This document shows, piece by piece, positions 8,319 to 16,721 of a stretch of DNA of 64,000 nt (its first letter is position 1; each line of letters starts with the position of its first letter). The notes beneath the pieces were generated by a model. The model searched no databases. It worked only from the letters and a program-made list of their open reading frames with translations, and had not been told where the DNA came from. The stretch is from Desulfosudis oleivorans (GTDB lineage: Bacteria; Desulfobacterota; Desulfobacteria; Desulfobacterales; SURF-7): assembly GCA_020723325.1 (NCBI GenBank), contig DYJD01000015.1, forward strand, positions 18,070 through 82,069, read 5' to 3'. The position numbers and the translations under genes were made by a program.

Positions 8319-9059
8319 CTACAGTTTAGGTTGGAGTTTGGCCCACACCAGGCTGGCCAGCTTATAGGAGCCGGAGTCGGTGGGATGAATGCCGTCGATA
8401 ATGATATCGGAATTGGTGAAATAAGGCCGCGGATCGATAAAAACACGATAATTGGCTGCGGCCGTGGCATTGGCAACCGCCTGGGCCAGTTTGGTATCGC
8501 CGTAATCAACCGCCTGCCGCAATGTGGTGCTGCCGATCAGGCCGTTTTTCGGATAGTAATAACCCTGGAAAATGATGTTTTTAATTCCCTCGCGGCCCAT
8601 TTGGTTCAAGAGATCCACGGTGTCCACGTAGACATCGTTGATCAAGGACTTGCAGGAGGAAGAAAGCCCGCTTTCCCACCAATCCACTTTGCAATTGTAC
8701 GGATCAAAGGCCGTGGCCGGGATCAGGATGTCATTGCCGCCGCCATCCATGAAAATCGTCCGGATGTAGGAGTTGTCGCTTTTGGCAGTGGCATATTGGC
8801 TGCCGATATCCGGAGCCAGAATGCCGCCCTCGATCTCGGCACCGGACACGGCATATCTTCTGAAGGTCTGGCCGGACCAGCTATGTAAATAATCGCTTTC
8901 CTTGCCGGACAAGGCGAAGATGGAGTCCCCCAGATTCACCACATCGTTGCGGGTTGCATTTCTGATCCAGGGCACGCTGGCCATGAATCCGCAGGCGGAG
9001 ACCAGCAAACATAAAACCAATGCACCGATTGCCAATGATTTAACGGTAAGGCCTTTCAT
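8319..9059 (-). CDS. SGNH/GDSL-family hydrolase, predicted lipoprotein
   Basis: Predicted esterase/lipase-like serine hydrolase anchored in the envelope. The N-terminus is a lipoprotein signal: hydrophobic LAIGALVLCLLVSAC with lipobox LVSAC at about residue 23. The SGNH blocks are visible: GDSIFA (catalytic Ser, block I), GGGND (block III Asn) and DGIHPTDSG (block V Asp/His). The start at 9059 follows AGGAGG with good spacing; the ATG 27 bases upstream would disrupt the signal peptide. It precedes a lipase-foldase-like gene on the same strand, separated by 231 bases that include a terminator. Specificity (ester, acyl or acetyl) cannot be told from sequence. Confidence 0.85.
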   Translation of the reverse strand: MKGLTVKSLAIGALVLCLLVSACGFMASVPWIRNATRNDVVNLGDSIFALSGKESDYLHSWSGQTFRRYAVSGAEIEGGILAPDIGSQYATAKSDNSYIRTIFMDGGGNDILIPATAFDPYNCKVDWWESGLSSSCKSLINDVYVDTVDLLNQMGREGIKNIIFQGYYYPKNGLIGSTTLRQAVDYGDTKLAQAVANATAAANYRVFIDPRPYFTNSDIIIDGIHPTDSGSYKLASLVWAKLQPKL

Positions 9060-9243
9060 GTGTTTTCCTCCTCGTTTTCTTGACATGCCGTTTTTTGATT
9101 GTCATCCCAGGTCGGGATCGCCAGATGTAATGCTCCTTTGTAAAGGAAGCCCGAGGTTAGGGCAATAGTGGTTTTTCTCGGTGGAAATACGGTCAAAAAA
9201 CCCGTATTTTCATAAGGGGGGTGGCCCTGGTCGCTGTTACGGC

Positions 9244-9276
9244 CCCATCGCGGCTGGCAGCCGCTCCCACGATGGA
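9244..9276. repeat. REP-like palindrome
   Basis: Read on the minus strand this is a GTGGGAGCGGCTG-CCAGCCGCGAT type unit: an inner stem CGGCTG-g-CAGCCG flanked by CCATCG and CGATGG arms. It resembles the repetitive extragenic palindromes widespread in Gram-negative genomes that are mobilised by REP-associated tyrosine transposases. It sits in the gap between the SGNH hydrolase and the PAS-LuxR gene, a typical extragenic location. No transposase gene is in the window. Confidence 0.55.
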
Positions 9277-9308
9277 GGATGGCCGGAACGATGATCAAGG
9301 CTGGGGAG

Positions 9309-10214
9309 TTATCCGATGGACAAGAGGTAGGAGCGTAAATTTATTTTTTGATTTTGTAAGCCCATTTTTCGGCGGATGTTGTCGCGATGGTATTCGACGG
9401 TTCTGGGTGATACGCCCAAATGTCGCGCAATTTCCTGTGTCTTTTTATTCTGCTTGATCAAATTGATCACCTGGATTTCAGTGGGCGTTAATTTGTGAAA
9501 GGCCGCGGCAAGTCCGGGCATAAAAGGCGCGGTGATTTCCTTGAGATTTCTTTCGATAATGTCCAGATATATTTTTTGACGCTCATTCAAGGGCGAGTTT
9601 TTCAGTCGCTTGATATACGGCGAAATAATCTCTTGAATGGTCAGTTTGATTTGTTGGTCAAGATCCTGTCGATCGCGCTCGCGTTTTTCCAGCAGCACTT
9701 CCAAGGTGATATTGGACTCCTGAAGGCTTTTGGTCCGTTCCTTGACCTTTTCTTCCAGGTTTTGCATGATGTTTCGATAGCGTTCCTCGCTTTGTCCCAG
9801 CCTGGCGGCGATACGTTTTCGCTCTGTGATATCGAATACCTGAACAATCGTTAGAATAGTATCCGGCCTGGTCGAATTTACCACCGCGCTGATTTCTGCT
9901 ATCCGCGGGGCCCCATCTATTCGGAAGAACTCCACCTCATACCGTTGGGGCAGGTTTTCTCCCCTTTGCCTGCGGACATAGCGATCGGAGATGATTTCCC
10001 GGCTGGACGGGGTCAGGAATTTCCGAAAATCGCTGCCGACAATTTCATTTAATGGACATCCGACAATCTCGGCGATTTCATTATTGGCATATACAACTTC
10101 GTAATTGTTATTGACCACAAAAATGCCGATGTGTGAATTCTCAACAATAAATCGGTAGAGATCAAGGCCTTGATTGAATTCCTTTTGAATTTGGGGGGGG
10201 ATCTTTTTTTTCAC
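9309..10214 (-). CDS. PAS-domain LuxR-type transcriptional regulator
   Basis: One-component sensor-regulator. A PAS domain spans about 18-130 (IVENSHIGIFVVNNNYEVVYAN at its start, DITERKR at its end). A long charged coiled coil covers 135-190, and a LuxR/FixJ helix-turn-helix the last 65 residues (LTPTEIQVINLI, then SPRTVEYHRDNIRRKMG). There is no transmembrane segment, so the signal is cytoplasmic. The start codon is GTG at 10214, and its GTGA overlaps the stop of the upstream secreted-protein gene by four bases. This implies translational coupling and a shared role, perhaps control of that gene or of neighbouring envelope genes. The ligand is unknown. Confidence 0.88.
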   Translation of the reverse strand: MKKKIPPQIQKEFNQGLDLYRFIVENSHIGIFVVNNNYEVVYANNEIAEIVGCPLNEIVGSDFRKFLTPSSREIISDRYVRRQRGENLPQRYEVEFFRIDGAPRIAEISAVVNSTRPDTILTIVQVFDITERKRIAARLGQSEERYRNIMQNLEEKVKERTKSLQESNITLEVLLEKRERDRQDLDQQIKLTIQEIISPYIKRLKNSPLNERQKIYLDIIERNLKEITAPFMPGLAAAFHKLTPTEIQVINLIKQNKKTQEIARHLGVSPRTVEYHRDNIRRKMGLQNQKINLRSYLLSIG

Positions 10215-11473
10215 CAGCTCAAACCGCCGGCACAGGCCGATGTCATGGGAATCAAAAAAGAATCAACAAAATCCATCACTTTTTGTGGAGCGGTTTTAGT
10301 CGCATTCAATGGGCCTGGAATTATACAAGCGGTGGGTTCGTTGGAATAGCCGGAATCACCGCACTCTGCCCGGGCAAGGACACGATAGCTGTATGTTCCG
10401 GCGGGCAGATTGACGTCCTGAAGGGTGTTAATGCCGGCTGTGACAGAGGTATAATTGTAATTCCATGCGCCGCCGTTCACCCTGCGCTGGATGATGATTT
10501 CATCGGCATTGGGGGAATTGTTCTGCCAGTTCAGGGTGATCAGTCCTTTGTCGTCAACCACATCTGCTGAAAGATTGGATGGTGCGGCGGCGCATTCACT
10601 CCAACCCGCTAGTCTTGCCCAAAGCCACCAGGCGGCGTAAGCTTTGCGGTTGGCGTTCAATGCCTGACTATGGACAGAATCACATTTGTACCACTCCTGA
10701 TTTTCCACATGATTTTTCTGCCAGGAAACAGCCCAGTTGCTTTCCCGGGAACCATTGCCGTCACTGTCAAAATCGCAGTTGGCATTGCCGAAAAGGGACA
10801 TGTAATTGACTTGGCCGTCCGGATCATAACTTTCAATATCGGCAAAATCATATAAAATCTTATTGTTAAGACGCACAAAATTGCGCATGCGGACATTGCG
10901 TCGATTGGCAATGCCGCCCTCACCGCCACCATCCAGATGGGTGGTCATGTAAACAAATTTTACCGAGGGATGTTCCGATTCGAGTTGACTCATCAATTTC
11001 AAATACGGCTGGGGATCTGATTCCTTACTGTCCAATTGGATGCACCAGACATTGATTTCCGGATGGGTTTTCAGAAAATTGCGTGCGGATGTGGACCAGA
11101 TTTCGCGGTTGGCCTTGGCCAAATCGCTGGTTTTGGAAATCACCAACTCGCGCAGATCCAAGGCACTGTCGCCTCTGCCCTTGCTTAAAGCGTATAGATC
11201 CCTGGGATGACCCAGATGGTTCATAAAACCGACTATCCCCTCCATGCCGCTGATCAATTGACTGCCGTAACCGGTATGCCAGAAGGCGATATGAAGCCTG
11301 GATTTGGCTTGATCGACTGCGGATATCGGCAGGTTGTTGATCTTGGTGTGGGTGTGGTCGGCGACGATATCCGCTTTGGCAACACCGAGCAAGGAAGTCC
11401 ACAATGGCAAGGCAATGGCTATCCTTCGAAAAAAATGAGCATAATTTGATCGAAAATCGATTTTGCTCTGCAT
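10211..11473 (-). CDS. Secreted SGNH-like protein with fibronectin type III domain
   Basis: The start at 11473 gives a classical signal peptide (FFRRIAIALPLWTSLLGVAKA, cleavage near residue 36). An in-frame ATG at 11536 would add 21 polar residues and also lacks a ribosome-binding site. Residues about 60-300 resemble an SGNH-like fold: an N-terminal HTGYGSQ block and a C-terminal block around HSQALN, then KAYAAWWLWARLAGW. Residues 305-385 look like an FN3 domain (APSNLSADV, LNWQNNSPNADE, YSYRVLA). The final 30 residues form a hydrophilic-hydrophobic tail. The product is exported, perhaps a carbohydrate or ester hydrolase. It is translationally coupled to the PAS-LuxR regulator gene. The catalytic assignment is tentative. 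Confidence 0.65.
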   Translation of the reverse strand: MQSKIDFRSNYAHFFRRIAIALPLWTSLLGVAKADIVADHTHTKINNLPISAVDQAKSRLHIAFWHTGYGSQLISGMEGIVGFMNHLGHPRDLYALSKGRGDSALDLRELVISKTSDLAKANREIWSTSARNFLKTHPEINVWCIQLDSKESDPQPYLKLMSQLESEHPSVKFVYMTTHLDGGGEGGIANRRNVRMRNFVRLNNKILYDFADIESYDPDGQVNYMSLFGNANCDFDSDGNGSRESNWAVSWQKNHVENQEWYKCDSVHSQALNANRKAYAAWWLWARLAGWSECAAAPSNLSADVVDDKGLITLNWQNNSPNADEIIIQRRVNGGAWNYNYTSVTAGINTLQDVNLPAGTYSYRVLARAECGDSGYSNEPTACIIPGPLNATKTAPQKVMDFVDSFLIPMTSACAGGLSW

Positions 11474-11668
11474 CGGGTTGCGCTTTTCAGGCTTCGGGAT
11501 AAAGATATCTGTATTATTAAGCATGTTCAATGCCATACTGGCAAGTTATCCCGGTGGATAGTGTTCGAATAGTTATTTTGGTCGGCTATCCGATAGCAGT
11601 GTCGGTGAAATTTATCAATCAAAAAATGGAGAAATCTGAGAAAAAGGCGATATTCGTTCACCTGGTTA

Positions 11669-12451
11669 TTACCTTTCCAGGCGGATCCAGACATAGCCGC
11701 CGCCGCTGTAACCATATGGTTTTAAAATACCGCCATAATCCCAACATAACCCTTCAAAAAAAGTATCCAAGGAGATCCAATAGGGTGCGGGTTGGTCCGG
11801 ATCCACATCCAGGATCAACAGGCTTTTTTGCGCTGGATTATAGGCACCCACAGGTGAAATGTGGGGAAGGTGCAGCCCTCTGATAAAAACACCCTGGTTG
11901 AAGTGGGCCACAATGAAACTATTCTCCTGCTGATGAAAAGCCGTCAGTCTTGAGTGCAATTCTTTTTTTCGCAAGCCCAGATGGTTGGTGCGGCGGGTCA
12001 GTGGAATGGTTTGAATTTCGCGAAAGGGAATGCCGAAGGCGCGGAAACAGCTTTCCAGCGCCGTGCCGAGCAGCTCAATGGGAAGCCCGCGGCGGCCTTG
12101 ATAGCCTGACTTGCCCACGCGTTCCTTCCAGTTAACGGTATTGATTTTCTCCAGAATTTCCCTCTGGGTGATCCGCTTTCCGTCGCCGCTCAACCCTAGA
12201 TGGACCATAGCGGCATTCAACACGGTGGCGGCGGAGGCCACGGAACAAGAGGAAGGGCTGAATTGGGGGATGAAATTTTCCAACAAGGCTCTGGAAATGG
12301 CTGATTGGGTGGGGACAAATCCGTCCTGTTTCTCAAAAAATGGGAGAGATCTTGGCTTTACAAGGGGGGCATGTTTGAACAAGGCATAGATGCAGGATTG
12401 CAGGGCCAAGCCTGAATAGGTTAAGATGGAATTCAGTCGGTTAAGTTTCAT
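11669..12451 (-). CDS. Phytochelatin-synthase-like cysteine peptidase (C83 family)
   Basis: Papain-like clan enzyme related to phytochelatin synthase. The catalytic triad is recognisable as C69 (SPSSCSVAS), H197 (LPHISPVGAY) and D215 (LLILDVDP). The His-Asp spacing of 18 equals that of plant phytochelatin synthases. The 260-residue length corresponds to the catalytic half only, as in bacterial homologues, which mostly remove glycine from glutathione and make little phytochelatin. A weak hydrophobic N-terminal segment (LTYSGLALQSCIYALF) could be a signal or membrane anchor. It stands alone on the minus strand. Roles in thiol metabolism or metal handling are possible, and the true substrate is not shown. 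Confidence 0.8.
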   Translation of the reverse strand: MKLNRLNSILTYSGLALQSCIYALFKHAPLVKPRSLPFFEKQDGFVPTQSAISRALLENFIPQFSPSSCSVASAATVLNAAMVHLGLSGDGKRITQREILEKINTVNWKERVGKSGYQGRRGLPIELLGTALESCFRAFGIPFREIQTIPLTRRTNHLGLRKKELHSRLTAFHQQENSFIVAHFNQGVFIRGLHLPHISPVGAYNPAQKSLLILDVDPDQPAPYWISLDTFFEGLCWDYGGILKPYGYSGGGYVWIRLER

Positions 12452-12722
12452 CCTCTGCCCTTAAAAAGAGATTGACAATTGCCATGGATATTGATAGCCA
12501 CGGTATCGTCATTTCCTTCGCGAAAAATCACCAATAAAAAAAACTTCCACCCGTTTTGGCACCAGGCACCACCCAAAAACCAGCGGCGTTCTTCCTCGTA
12601 TAGGCAGTTCTGTTTTTGATTTCAAGTTTTTTAATGGATGGTAACAGCCGTTTTTGATCGTTCGGCAAAAGATGTTCATTTTTTTCATTACAAGTTTTTT
12701 CTAAAATCCAAGGAGGCGACAA

Positions 12723-13040
12723 ATGAACATTTTGAAGAAATTCTTGACATGTTTTGCCGTAGTCGTGGTTTTGTGGGCATTGTGCGGTGGCGTGTCCGCC
12801 GGCGAAGTGGAAAAAATCAATATCAATACCGCTTCGGTGGAGGAGCTGACCAAACTGGACAAGGTGGGACCCAAATATGCGCAAAAAATTGTTGAATACC
12901 GTGAAAAAAACGGCTTGTTCAAACAACCCCAGGACATCATGAATGTGAAGGGCATCGGTCAGAAAGTATATGAACTCAACAAGGAGCGGATTGTGGTTGA
13001 AAAAACCGGCAAGCCGGGAAAAACAGGGGTTGGATCATAA
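12723..13040 (+). CDS. ComEA-like helix-hairpin-helix DNA-binding protein, exported
   Basis: Small exported HhH protein of the ComEA/YbaV type. The signal peptide covers about residues 1-26 (FAVVVVLWALCGGVSA). The HhH core follows: ININTASVEELTKLDKVGP, then FKQPQDIMNVKGIGQK, the tandem hairpins that bind DNA non-specifically. A short charged tail ends the protein. AAGGAGG sits seven bases before the ATG. At 105 residues it has the normal size for a single-domain ComEA-like protein. No competence genes are adjacent, so a role in DNA uptake is only suggested by family. Confidence 0.88.
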   Translation: MNILKKFLTCFAVVVVLWALCGGVSAGEVEKININTASVEELTKLDKVGPKYAQKIVEYREKNGLFKQPQDIMNVKGIGQKVYELNKERIVVEKTGKPGKTGVGS

Positions 13041-13165
13041 AGGGGTAACAGAGCAGGGAATGAGTCTGAATTTGCCGATGGTATAACTGTATTCCATCCA
13101 TCTTTATTTGATTTTTCGCGAAAATTCCAGGGTGCAGGAATGTTTTTTGGTGGTAGCATCAGGGT

Positions 13166-13193
13166 GCGGGGACAGGGCGCTGCCTGTCCCCGC
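13166..13193. repeat. Perfect GC-rich palindrome, REP-like
   Basis: Eleven-base arms GCGGGGACAGG (13166-13176) and CCTGTCCCCGC (13183-13193) pair perfectly around a six-base loop. The GGGGACAGG core recurs as an extragenic repeat in many proteobacteria. The site lies between the convergent ComEA-like and FmdE genes. It lacks a T run but could still help end transcription from either side. Confidence 0.5.
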
Positions 13194-13250
13194 GCCAGCA
13201 AAGGGACCTGTATGTTGCCGATGCCCTGGAAAGCAGGGTCCTGAAAAAAA

Positions 13251-13838
13251 CTAATTGGAAATGTAATATGCTTCCCCCTGGCAGGCCCGGCAACGATCCC
13301 CCTGAGTAAGGGTATAAGCCTCTTTGCATGACGGGCAGATGCCGGTCTCACTTTTTTTCTCTCTTTGATATAGACCTGTCATGGTGACGGCTTGATATGA
13401 GAGGATGGCTCGGCCTGCTGCCAGGATATCATCTAAAAGCAATTCCAGCGGCAGGGACTTTTTGGGTACCAGGCGCATATACCAGTTGTACAGATTGGGG
13501 TATTTGCCTAGTTTTTCAATATCCAGCCAAATACGGTAGCCCTTTAAACCATGGCGGTCATACAGGCAGAGGGCGAATTTATCCCAATCCAGAATTTTCA
13601 GCCAGCCGTTGCCCACAGTGCAAGGTGTAAAAATTTGAATTGCATCCGGCAGACAATGGCGGGATTCAACCACGGCATCGGTTTCAACGCCTGGTCCGAT
13701 CAATTCCTGGGCCAGGTCCACCATGAAACCGCCGATTACGAGACCGGGCGCCTTCCAACCATGAAAAGCCCCAATGGCCGCCAGGAAATCTTCCCTGGAT
13801 TTTCCACATATTTTTTGATTTGATAATAGGGTGCTCAT
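13251..13838 (-). CDS. FmdE-family protein with C-terminal zinc ribbon
   Basis: Belongs to the FmdE family, found with molybdenum/tungsten enzymes such as formylmethanofuran dehydrogenase and also widely in sulfate reducers. The N-terminal motif FHGWKAPGLVIGGFMVDLA carries the conserved H and PGL. The second motif DAIQIFTPCTVGNG carries the conserved cysteine. The last 30 residues form a four-cysteine zinc ribbon (CPSCKEAYT, then CRACQGEAYY). GGAG lies upstream of the ATG at 13838. It is divergent from mobB, with about 180 bases between starts, which supports a link to molybdenum cofactor enzymes. The exact reaction in this family is not established. Confidence 0.88.
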   Translation of the reverse strand: MSTLLSNQKICGKSREDFLAAIGAFHGWKAPGLVIGGFMVDLAQELIGPGVETDAVVESRHCLPDAIQIFTPCTVGNGWLKILDWDKFALCLYDRHGLKGYRIWLDIEKLGKYPNLYNWYMRLVPKKSLPLELLLDDILAAGRAILSYQAVTMTGLYQREKKSETGICPSCKEAYTLTQGDRCRACQGEAYYISN

Positions 13839-13923
13839 CCTTATTTCTCCTTATTTCTCCTTTTTATTCTTTTTTCTACTTGATCAATGTTTGCTTGTCA
13901 ATTGCCGGGATGCCAGAATCCTT

Positions 13924-13952
13924 TTGACATAAACTCGGGAATGTTTTAAATA
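13924..13952 (+). promoter_or_regulatory. Possible mobB promoter
   Basis: TTGACA at 13924-13929 is followed, after 16-17 bases, by TTAAAT/TAAATA near 13946-13952. It lies about 70 bases before the preferred mobB start in the divergent fmdE-mobB region. The -35 matches perfectly and the -10 is only fair. Confidence 0.35.
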
Positions 13953-14020
13953 GTTTTGCTCATTTGTCATCGGTACAAAACCTTTGGACAGCGGGCTTTA
14001 AATGTCAAACTGGGCAAAAT

Positions 14021-14542
14021 ATGGGCATGAATCTGATTCATATAGTGGGCCGGAAGAACAACGGCAAAACCAGACTGATCGTCGAATTAATCCAGGAGAT
14101 GCGACGCCGTGGTTTTCGGGTGGGCTCCATCAAACACAGCGGCCACACCCATGAGCTGGATAAACCGGGAAAGGATTCCTATTATCATCGAGAAGCCGGT
14201 GGGGAACCGGCGGCGGTGATTACGGCGGATCAACTGGCAGTCTATTTACCCCTTCGGAAAGGCGATGAACCCATAAAAGTGCTTGCCCCGTTATTCGCCG
14301 GAACAGATCTGGTATTGGTTGAGGGATATATCCACGGGCCTGGAAAAAAGGTTGAAGTCTGGCGCAAGGAAATCGGCAGCCGGCCCATTTGTCATGAAAG
14401 CAACGACATTATAGCGGTTGTGACCGATGATGCCATTGATACGACATTGCCGGCATGGCCCCGCAAAGATATGAACATTGTGGCGGACGGCATTTGCCGT
14501 CTGGCCGGACTGGATTGGCCCCCAACCAAATCCAGGCTTTGA
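14021..14542 (+). CDS. mobB: Molybdopterin-guanine dinucleotide biosynthesis protein B
   Basis: GTP-binding accessory protein of the final step of molybdenum cofactor maturation, partner of MobA. It begins with a P-loop GRKNNGKT within the first 15 residues, the standard MobB layout. KHSGHTHELDKPGKDS with the metal-binding-like histidines and VLVEGYI (Walker B region) follow. The product is 174 residues, normal for MobB. ATG at 14021 or 14027 is preferred to the in-frame TTG at 13964, which would add a non-conserved extension before the P-loop. It is divergent from an FmdE-family gene, consistent with a shared molybdenum theme. No mobA is in the window. Confidence 0.9.
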   Translation: MGMNLIHIVGRKNNGKTRLIVELIQEMRRRGFRVGSIKHSGHTHELDKPGKDSYYHREAGGEPAAVITADQLAVYLPLRKGDEPIKVLAPLFAGTDLVLVEGYIHGPGKKVEVWRKEIGSRPICHESNDIIAVVTDDAIDTTLPAWPRKDMNIVADGICRLAGLDWPPTKSRL

Positions 14543-14672
14543 TCCTGACTAAAGGCTGTTTCCGACCTTGGATCTATGGTATATATTCGGAATCAATCTC
14601 GGGCAGATCATTTCAGCGGCCGGCGGCCGGCTGATACGGATGATGAACATTTTCATTTGTGGAGCATAAAAG

Positions 14673-15041
14673 ATGGAGCAGGACCAATTAGATGATTTAA
14701 AAAATCTGCTGATCAGCCAACTGGAGGATCTGGTCAAAAGCGGGCAAGAAACGGTTTCCGGCCTAAAAGATCAGGAAAATGCCTATGCCGACCTGGTTGA
14801 CCAAGCCTCCAATGATGCGAGCCAGGAATTTCTGTTCCGAATCAAGGATCGGGAAAGCAGGCTTATCAACAAGATTAAGGATGCCTTGGAAAGAATCGAG
14901 GATGGTTCCTATGGATTATGTGAAACCTGCGGCGAGGAGATTTCCTTTGGACGACTGAAGGCCAGACCGGTGGCCACCCATTGCATCGTATGCAAGACCG
15001 CTGCTGAAAAAATGGAGAAGATCGTCAACATGACCAAATAA
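14673..15041 (+). CDS. DksA/TraR-family C4 zinc-finger protein
   Basis: RNA-polymerase-associated regulator of the DksA/TraR family. The N-terminal 70 residues form a charged coiled-coil hairpin (QLDDLKNLL to ALERIEDGSYG), and the C-terminal globular part has a complete C4 zinc finger (CETCGEEI and CIVC). At 122 residues it is somewhat shorter than E. coli DksA (151). The coiled-coil tip reads YADLVDQASNDAS, with aspartates similar to those DksA inserts into the polymerase secondary channel. GGAG precedes the ATG. Gene-specific function cannot be told; several paralogues are common in this group. Confidence 0.88.
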   Translation: MEQDQLDDLKNLLISQLEDLVKSGQETVSGLKDQENAYADLVDQASNDASQEFLFRIKDRESRLINKIKDALERIEDGSYGLCETCGEEISFGRLKARPVATHCIVCKTAAEKMEKIVNMTK

Positions 15042-15108
15042 AACAGCCGCTGTGTAAACTGCGCCATGCTTTGGGGGCGGTCTGTAGATTCCAGGAAACC
15101 TCGGTGAG

Positions 15109-16182
15109 ATGACCATACCGCGCTTTACCAAAAAAATTTCCAAAATAGCCGGATCTTCCCCCGGCACATTGGTGCATAGCGGGGAGGGCGACCTATCGGC
15201 AATTCGTATTTCCATGATGAACTATGATGCCGAACGCGGCGTTCAGGAACATGCGCCGGCCTCCATTGCCGCTGCCATTGAATTGAGCGAATTTCCCGGC
15301 TCATCCTGGATTCATATCGAAGGGGTTCACGATTTGGACATGATGGAACAGATCGGCGCCCACTTTGATATTCACCCCTTGACCTTGGAAGATATTGTCA
15401 GCGTCGGTCAGCGCCCGAAAGTCGAAGATTACGAGCATTATCTGTATATTGTTTTAAAAATGCTGTGTTTTGAGGAAAGGGAGACTTTGATTGGATCCGA
15501 ACAGCTCAGCATCATCATCGGGCCGCGCACATTGATTTCATTTCAGGAACAAAAAGGCGAGATTTTTGAGCCCATCCGTGAAAGAATCCGCAAGGGAAGA
15601 GGTCGAATCCGCAAAGGTGGCAGTGACTATCTGGCCTATGCCCTTGTTGATGCCGTGGTGGATCATTATTTTTTAATCCTTGAAAAGATAGGAGAGAAAA
15701 TCGAATTACTGGAAAATCAACTGCTGGATCATCCCCGACCAAGGACGCTCCAGGCCATCCATGGAATGAAGCGCGAAATGATTTTCCTGCGCAAGCAGAT
15801 CTGGCCCTTGCGGGAAGTCGTCAATCAACTAGCCAAAGGTGAAGCGGATATAATTCAGCCCGAAACCCGCGTCTTTCTGCGGGATGTCTATGATCATACC
15901 GTCCACATCCTTGACACCATCGAATCTTTCAGGGATATCCTTTCTGGTATGATCGATTTGTACCTTTCCACCATCAGCAACCGCATCAATGAGGTGATGA
16001 AGGTGCTGACCATGATCTCCACGATTTTCATTCCCGTCACTTTCATCGCCGGCGTATATGGAATGAATTTTAAATATATGCCGGAGCTGGACTGGAAATA
16101 TGGATATGCGTTTGTCTGGGGACTGATGGCGGGGATCATATCCTTGATTATCATCATTTTGAAAAAGAAAAATTGGTTGTAA
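15109..16182 (+). CDS. corA: CorA-family magnesium/cobalt transporter
   Basis: Pentameric divalent-cation channel of the inner membrane. The large cytoplasmic domain covers residues 1-290. The family signature YGMNF is at about 313 between two C-terminal transmembrane helices (MISTIFIPVTFIAGV and YAFVWGLMAGIISLIIIIL), followed by a lysine-rich end. The 357-residue length is normal. ATG at 15109 is 68 bases after the DksA-like stop, so the two may form one transcript. Mg2+ is the likeliest substrate, though Co2+, Ni2+ or Zn2+ transport occurs in the family. Confidence 0.93.
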   Translation: MTIPRFTKKISKIAGSSPGTLVHSGEGDLSAIRISMMNYDAERGVQEHAPASIAAAIELSEFPGSSWIHIEGVHDLDMMEQIGAHFDIHPLTLEDIVSVGQRPKVEDYEHYLYIVLKMLCFEERETLIGSEQLSIIIGPRTLISFQEQKGEIFEPIRERIRKGRGRIRKGGSDYLAYALVDAVVDHYFLILEKIGEKIELLENQLLDHPRPRTLQAIHGMKREMIFLRKQIWPLREVVNQLAKGEADIIQPETRVFLRDVYDHTVHILDTIESFRDILSGMIDLYLSTISNRINEVMKVLTMISTIFIPVTFIAGVYGMNFKYMPELDWKYGYAFVWGLMAGIISLIIIILKKKNWL

Positions 16183-16203
16183 GCCAGGAATAGGAAATAC
16201 CTG

Positions 16204-16241
16204 TTGACATATTTTTCGCGAATCTTCTACAGTGCAACTGT
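16204..16241 (+). promoter_or_regulatory. Putative promoter with small palindrome before the DUF2914-DAC operon
   Basis: TTGACA at 16204-16209 is a perfect -35. A -10 at the expected spacing (TCTACA, 16226-16231) is poor. A perfect short palindrome ACAGT-gca-ACTGT at 16229-16241 overlaps it and could be a repressor or activator site. The start of the DUF2914 gene lies about 35 bases further. Confidence 0.35.
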
Positions 16242-16274
16242 AAGCATCTATTGAATTGGAAGCGGGCCAGGAAG

Positions 16275-16715
16275 ATGGACTTTCGACAAATCCAAATTGC
16301 ACTGATGTTTTTTTTCGCGCTGACGACCCTGGTCTTTGCTTCCCCTACAAGGGCGCAAAACGGCAAGGAAGCGGAAGGGCCGCCGGTCAAGCCGTACGTC
16401 ATGACTTCTTCGGCCGTGTATGAAAAACAGCGAAACGGCCAGCCGGTTAATCCAGCCGCGGTTTTTTCCGTGTCCAACAAGAAAGTATATTGCTTTTCAC
16501 ATTTTCAGGATGTGAGAAGCAAGGCCTATGTTTTTCATAACTGGTTCCGGCGGGACGTGTCTGTTGCCAAGATCAAACTGTTACTCCAAGCCCCGAAATG
16601 GTCGATTTACAGCAGCATGCCGTTGCGGGAAACGGAAAAAGGTCCCTGGCGGGTGGAAGTCACCGGTGAAAACGGAGAGATTTTAAGCGTGCTGCGCTTC
16701 AGTATTGTGGATTAA
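16275..16715 (+). CDS. Exported DUF2914-family protein
   Basis: Small exported protein with a signal peptide over residues 1-26 (IQIALMFFFALTTLVFASPTRA). The remainder matches the DUF2914 pattern: KVYCFSHFQDV, a VFHNWFRRD segment, YSSMPLRETEKGPWRVEV and a C-terminal GEILSVLRFSI. The ATG at 16275 is preferred to an in-frame TTG at 16251 because it gives the better signal peptide. Function is unknown. The gene ends six bases before the diadenylate cyclase gene, so the two are almost certainly one operon, which points to envelope or osmotic homeostasis. Confidence 0.8.
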   Translation: MDFRQIQIALMFFFALTTLVFASPTRAQNGKEAEGPPVKPYVMTSSAVYEKQRNGQPVNPAAVFSVSNKKVYCFSHFQDVRSKAYVFHNWFRRDVSVAKIKLLLQAPKWSIYSSMPLRETEKGPWRVEVTGENGEILSVLRFSIVD

Positions 16716-16721
16716 TTCAGG

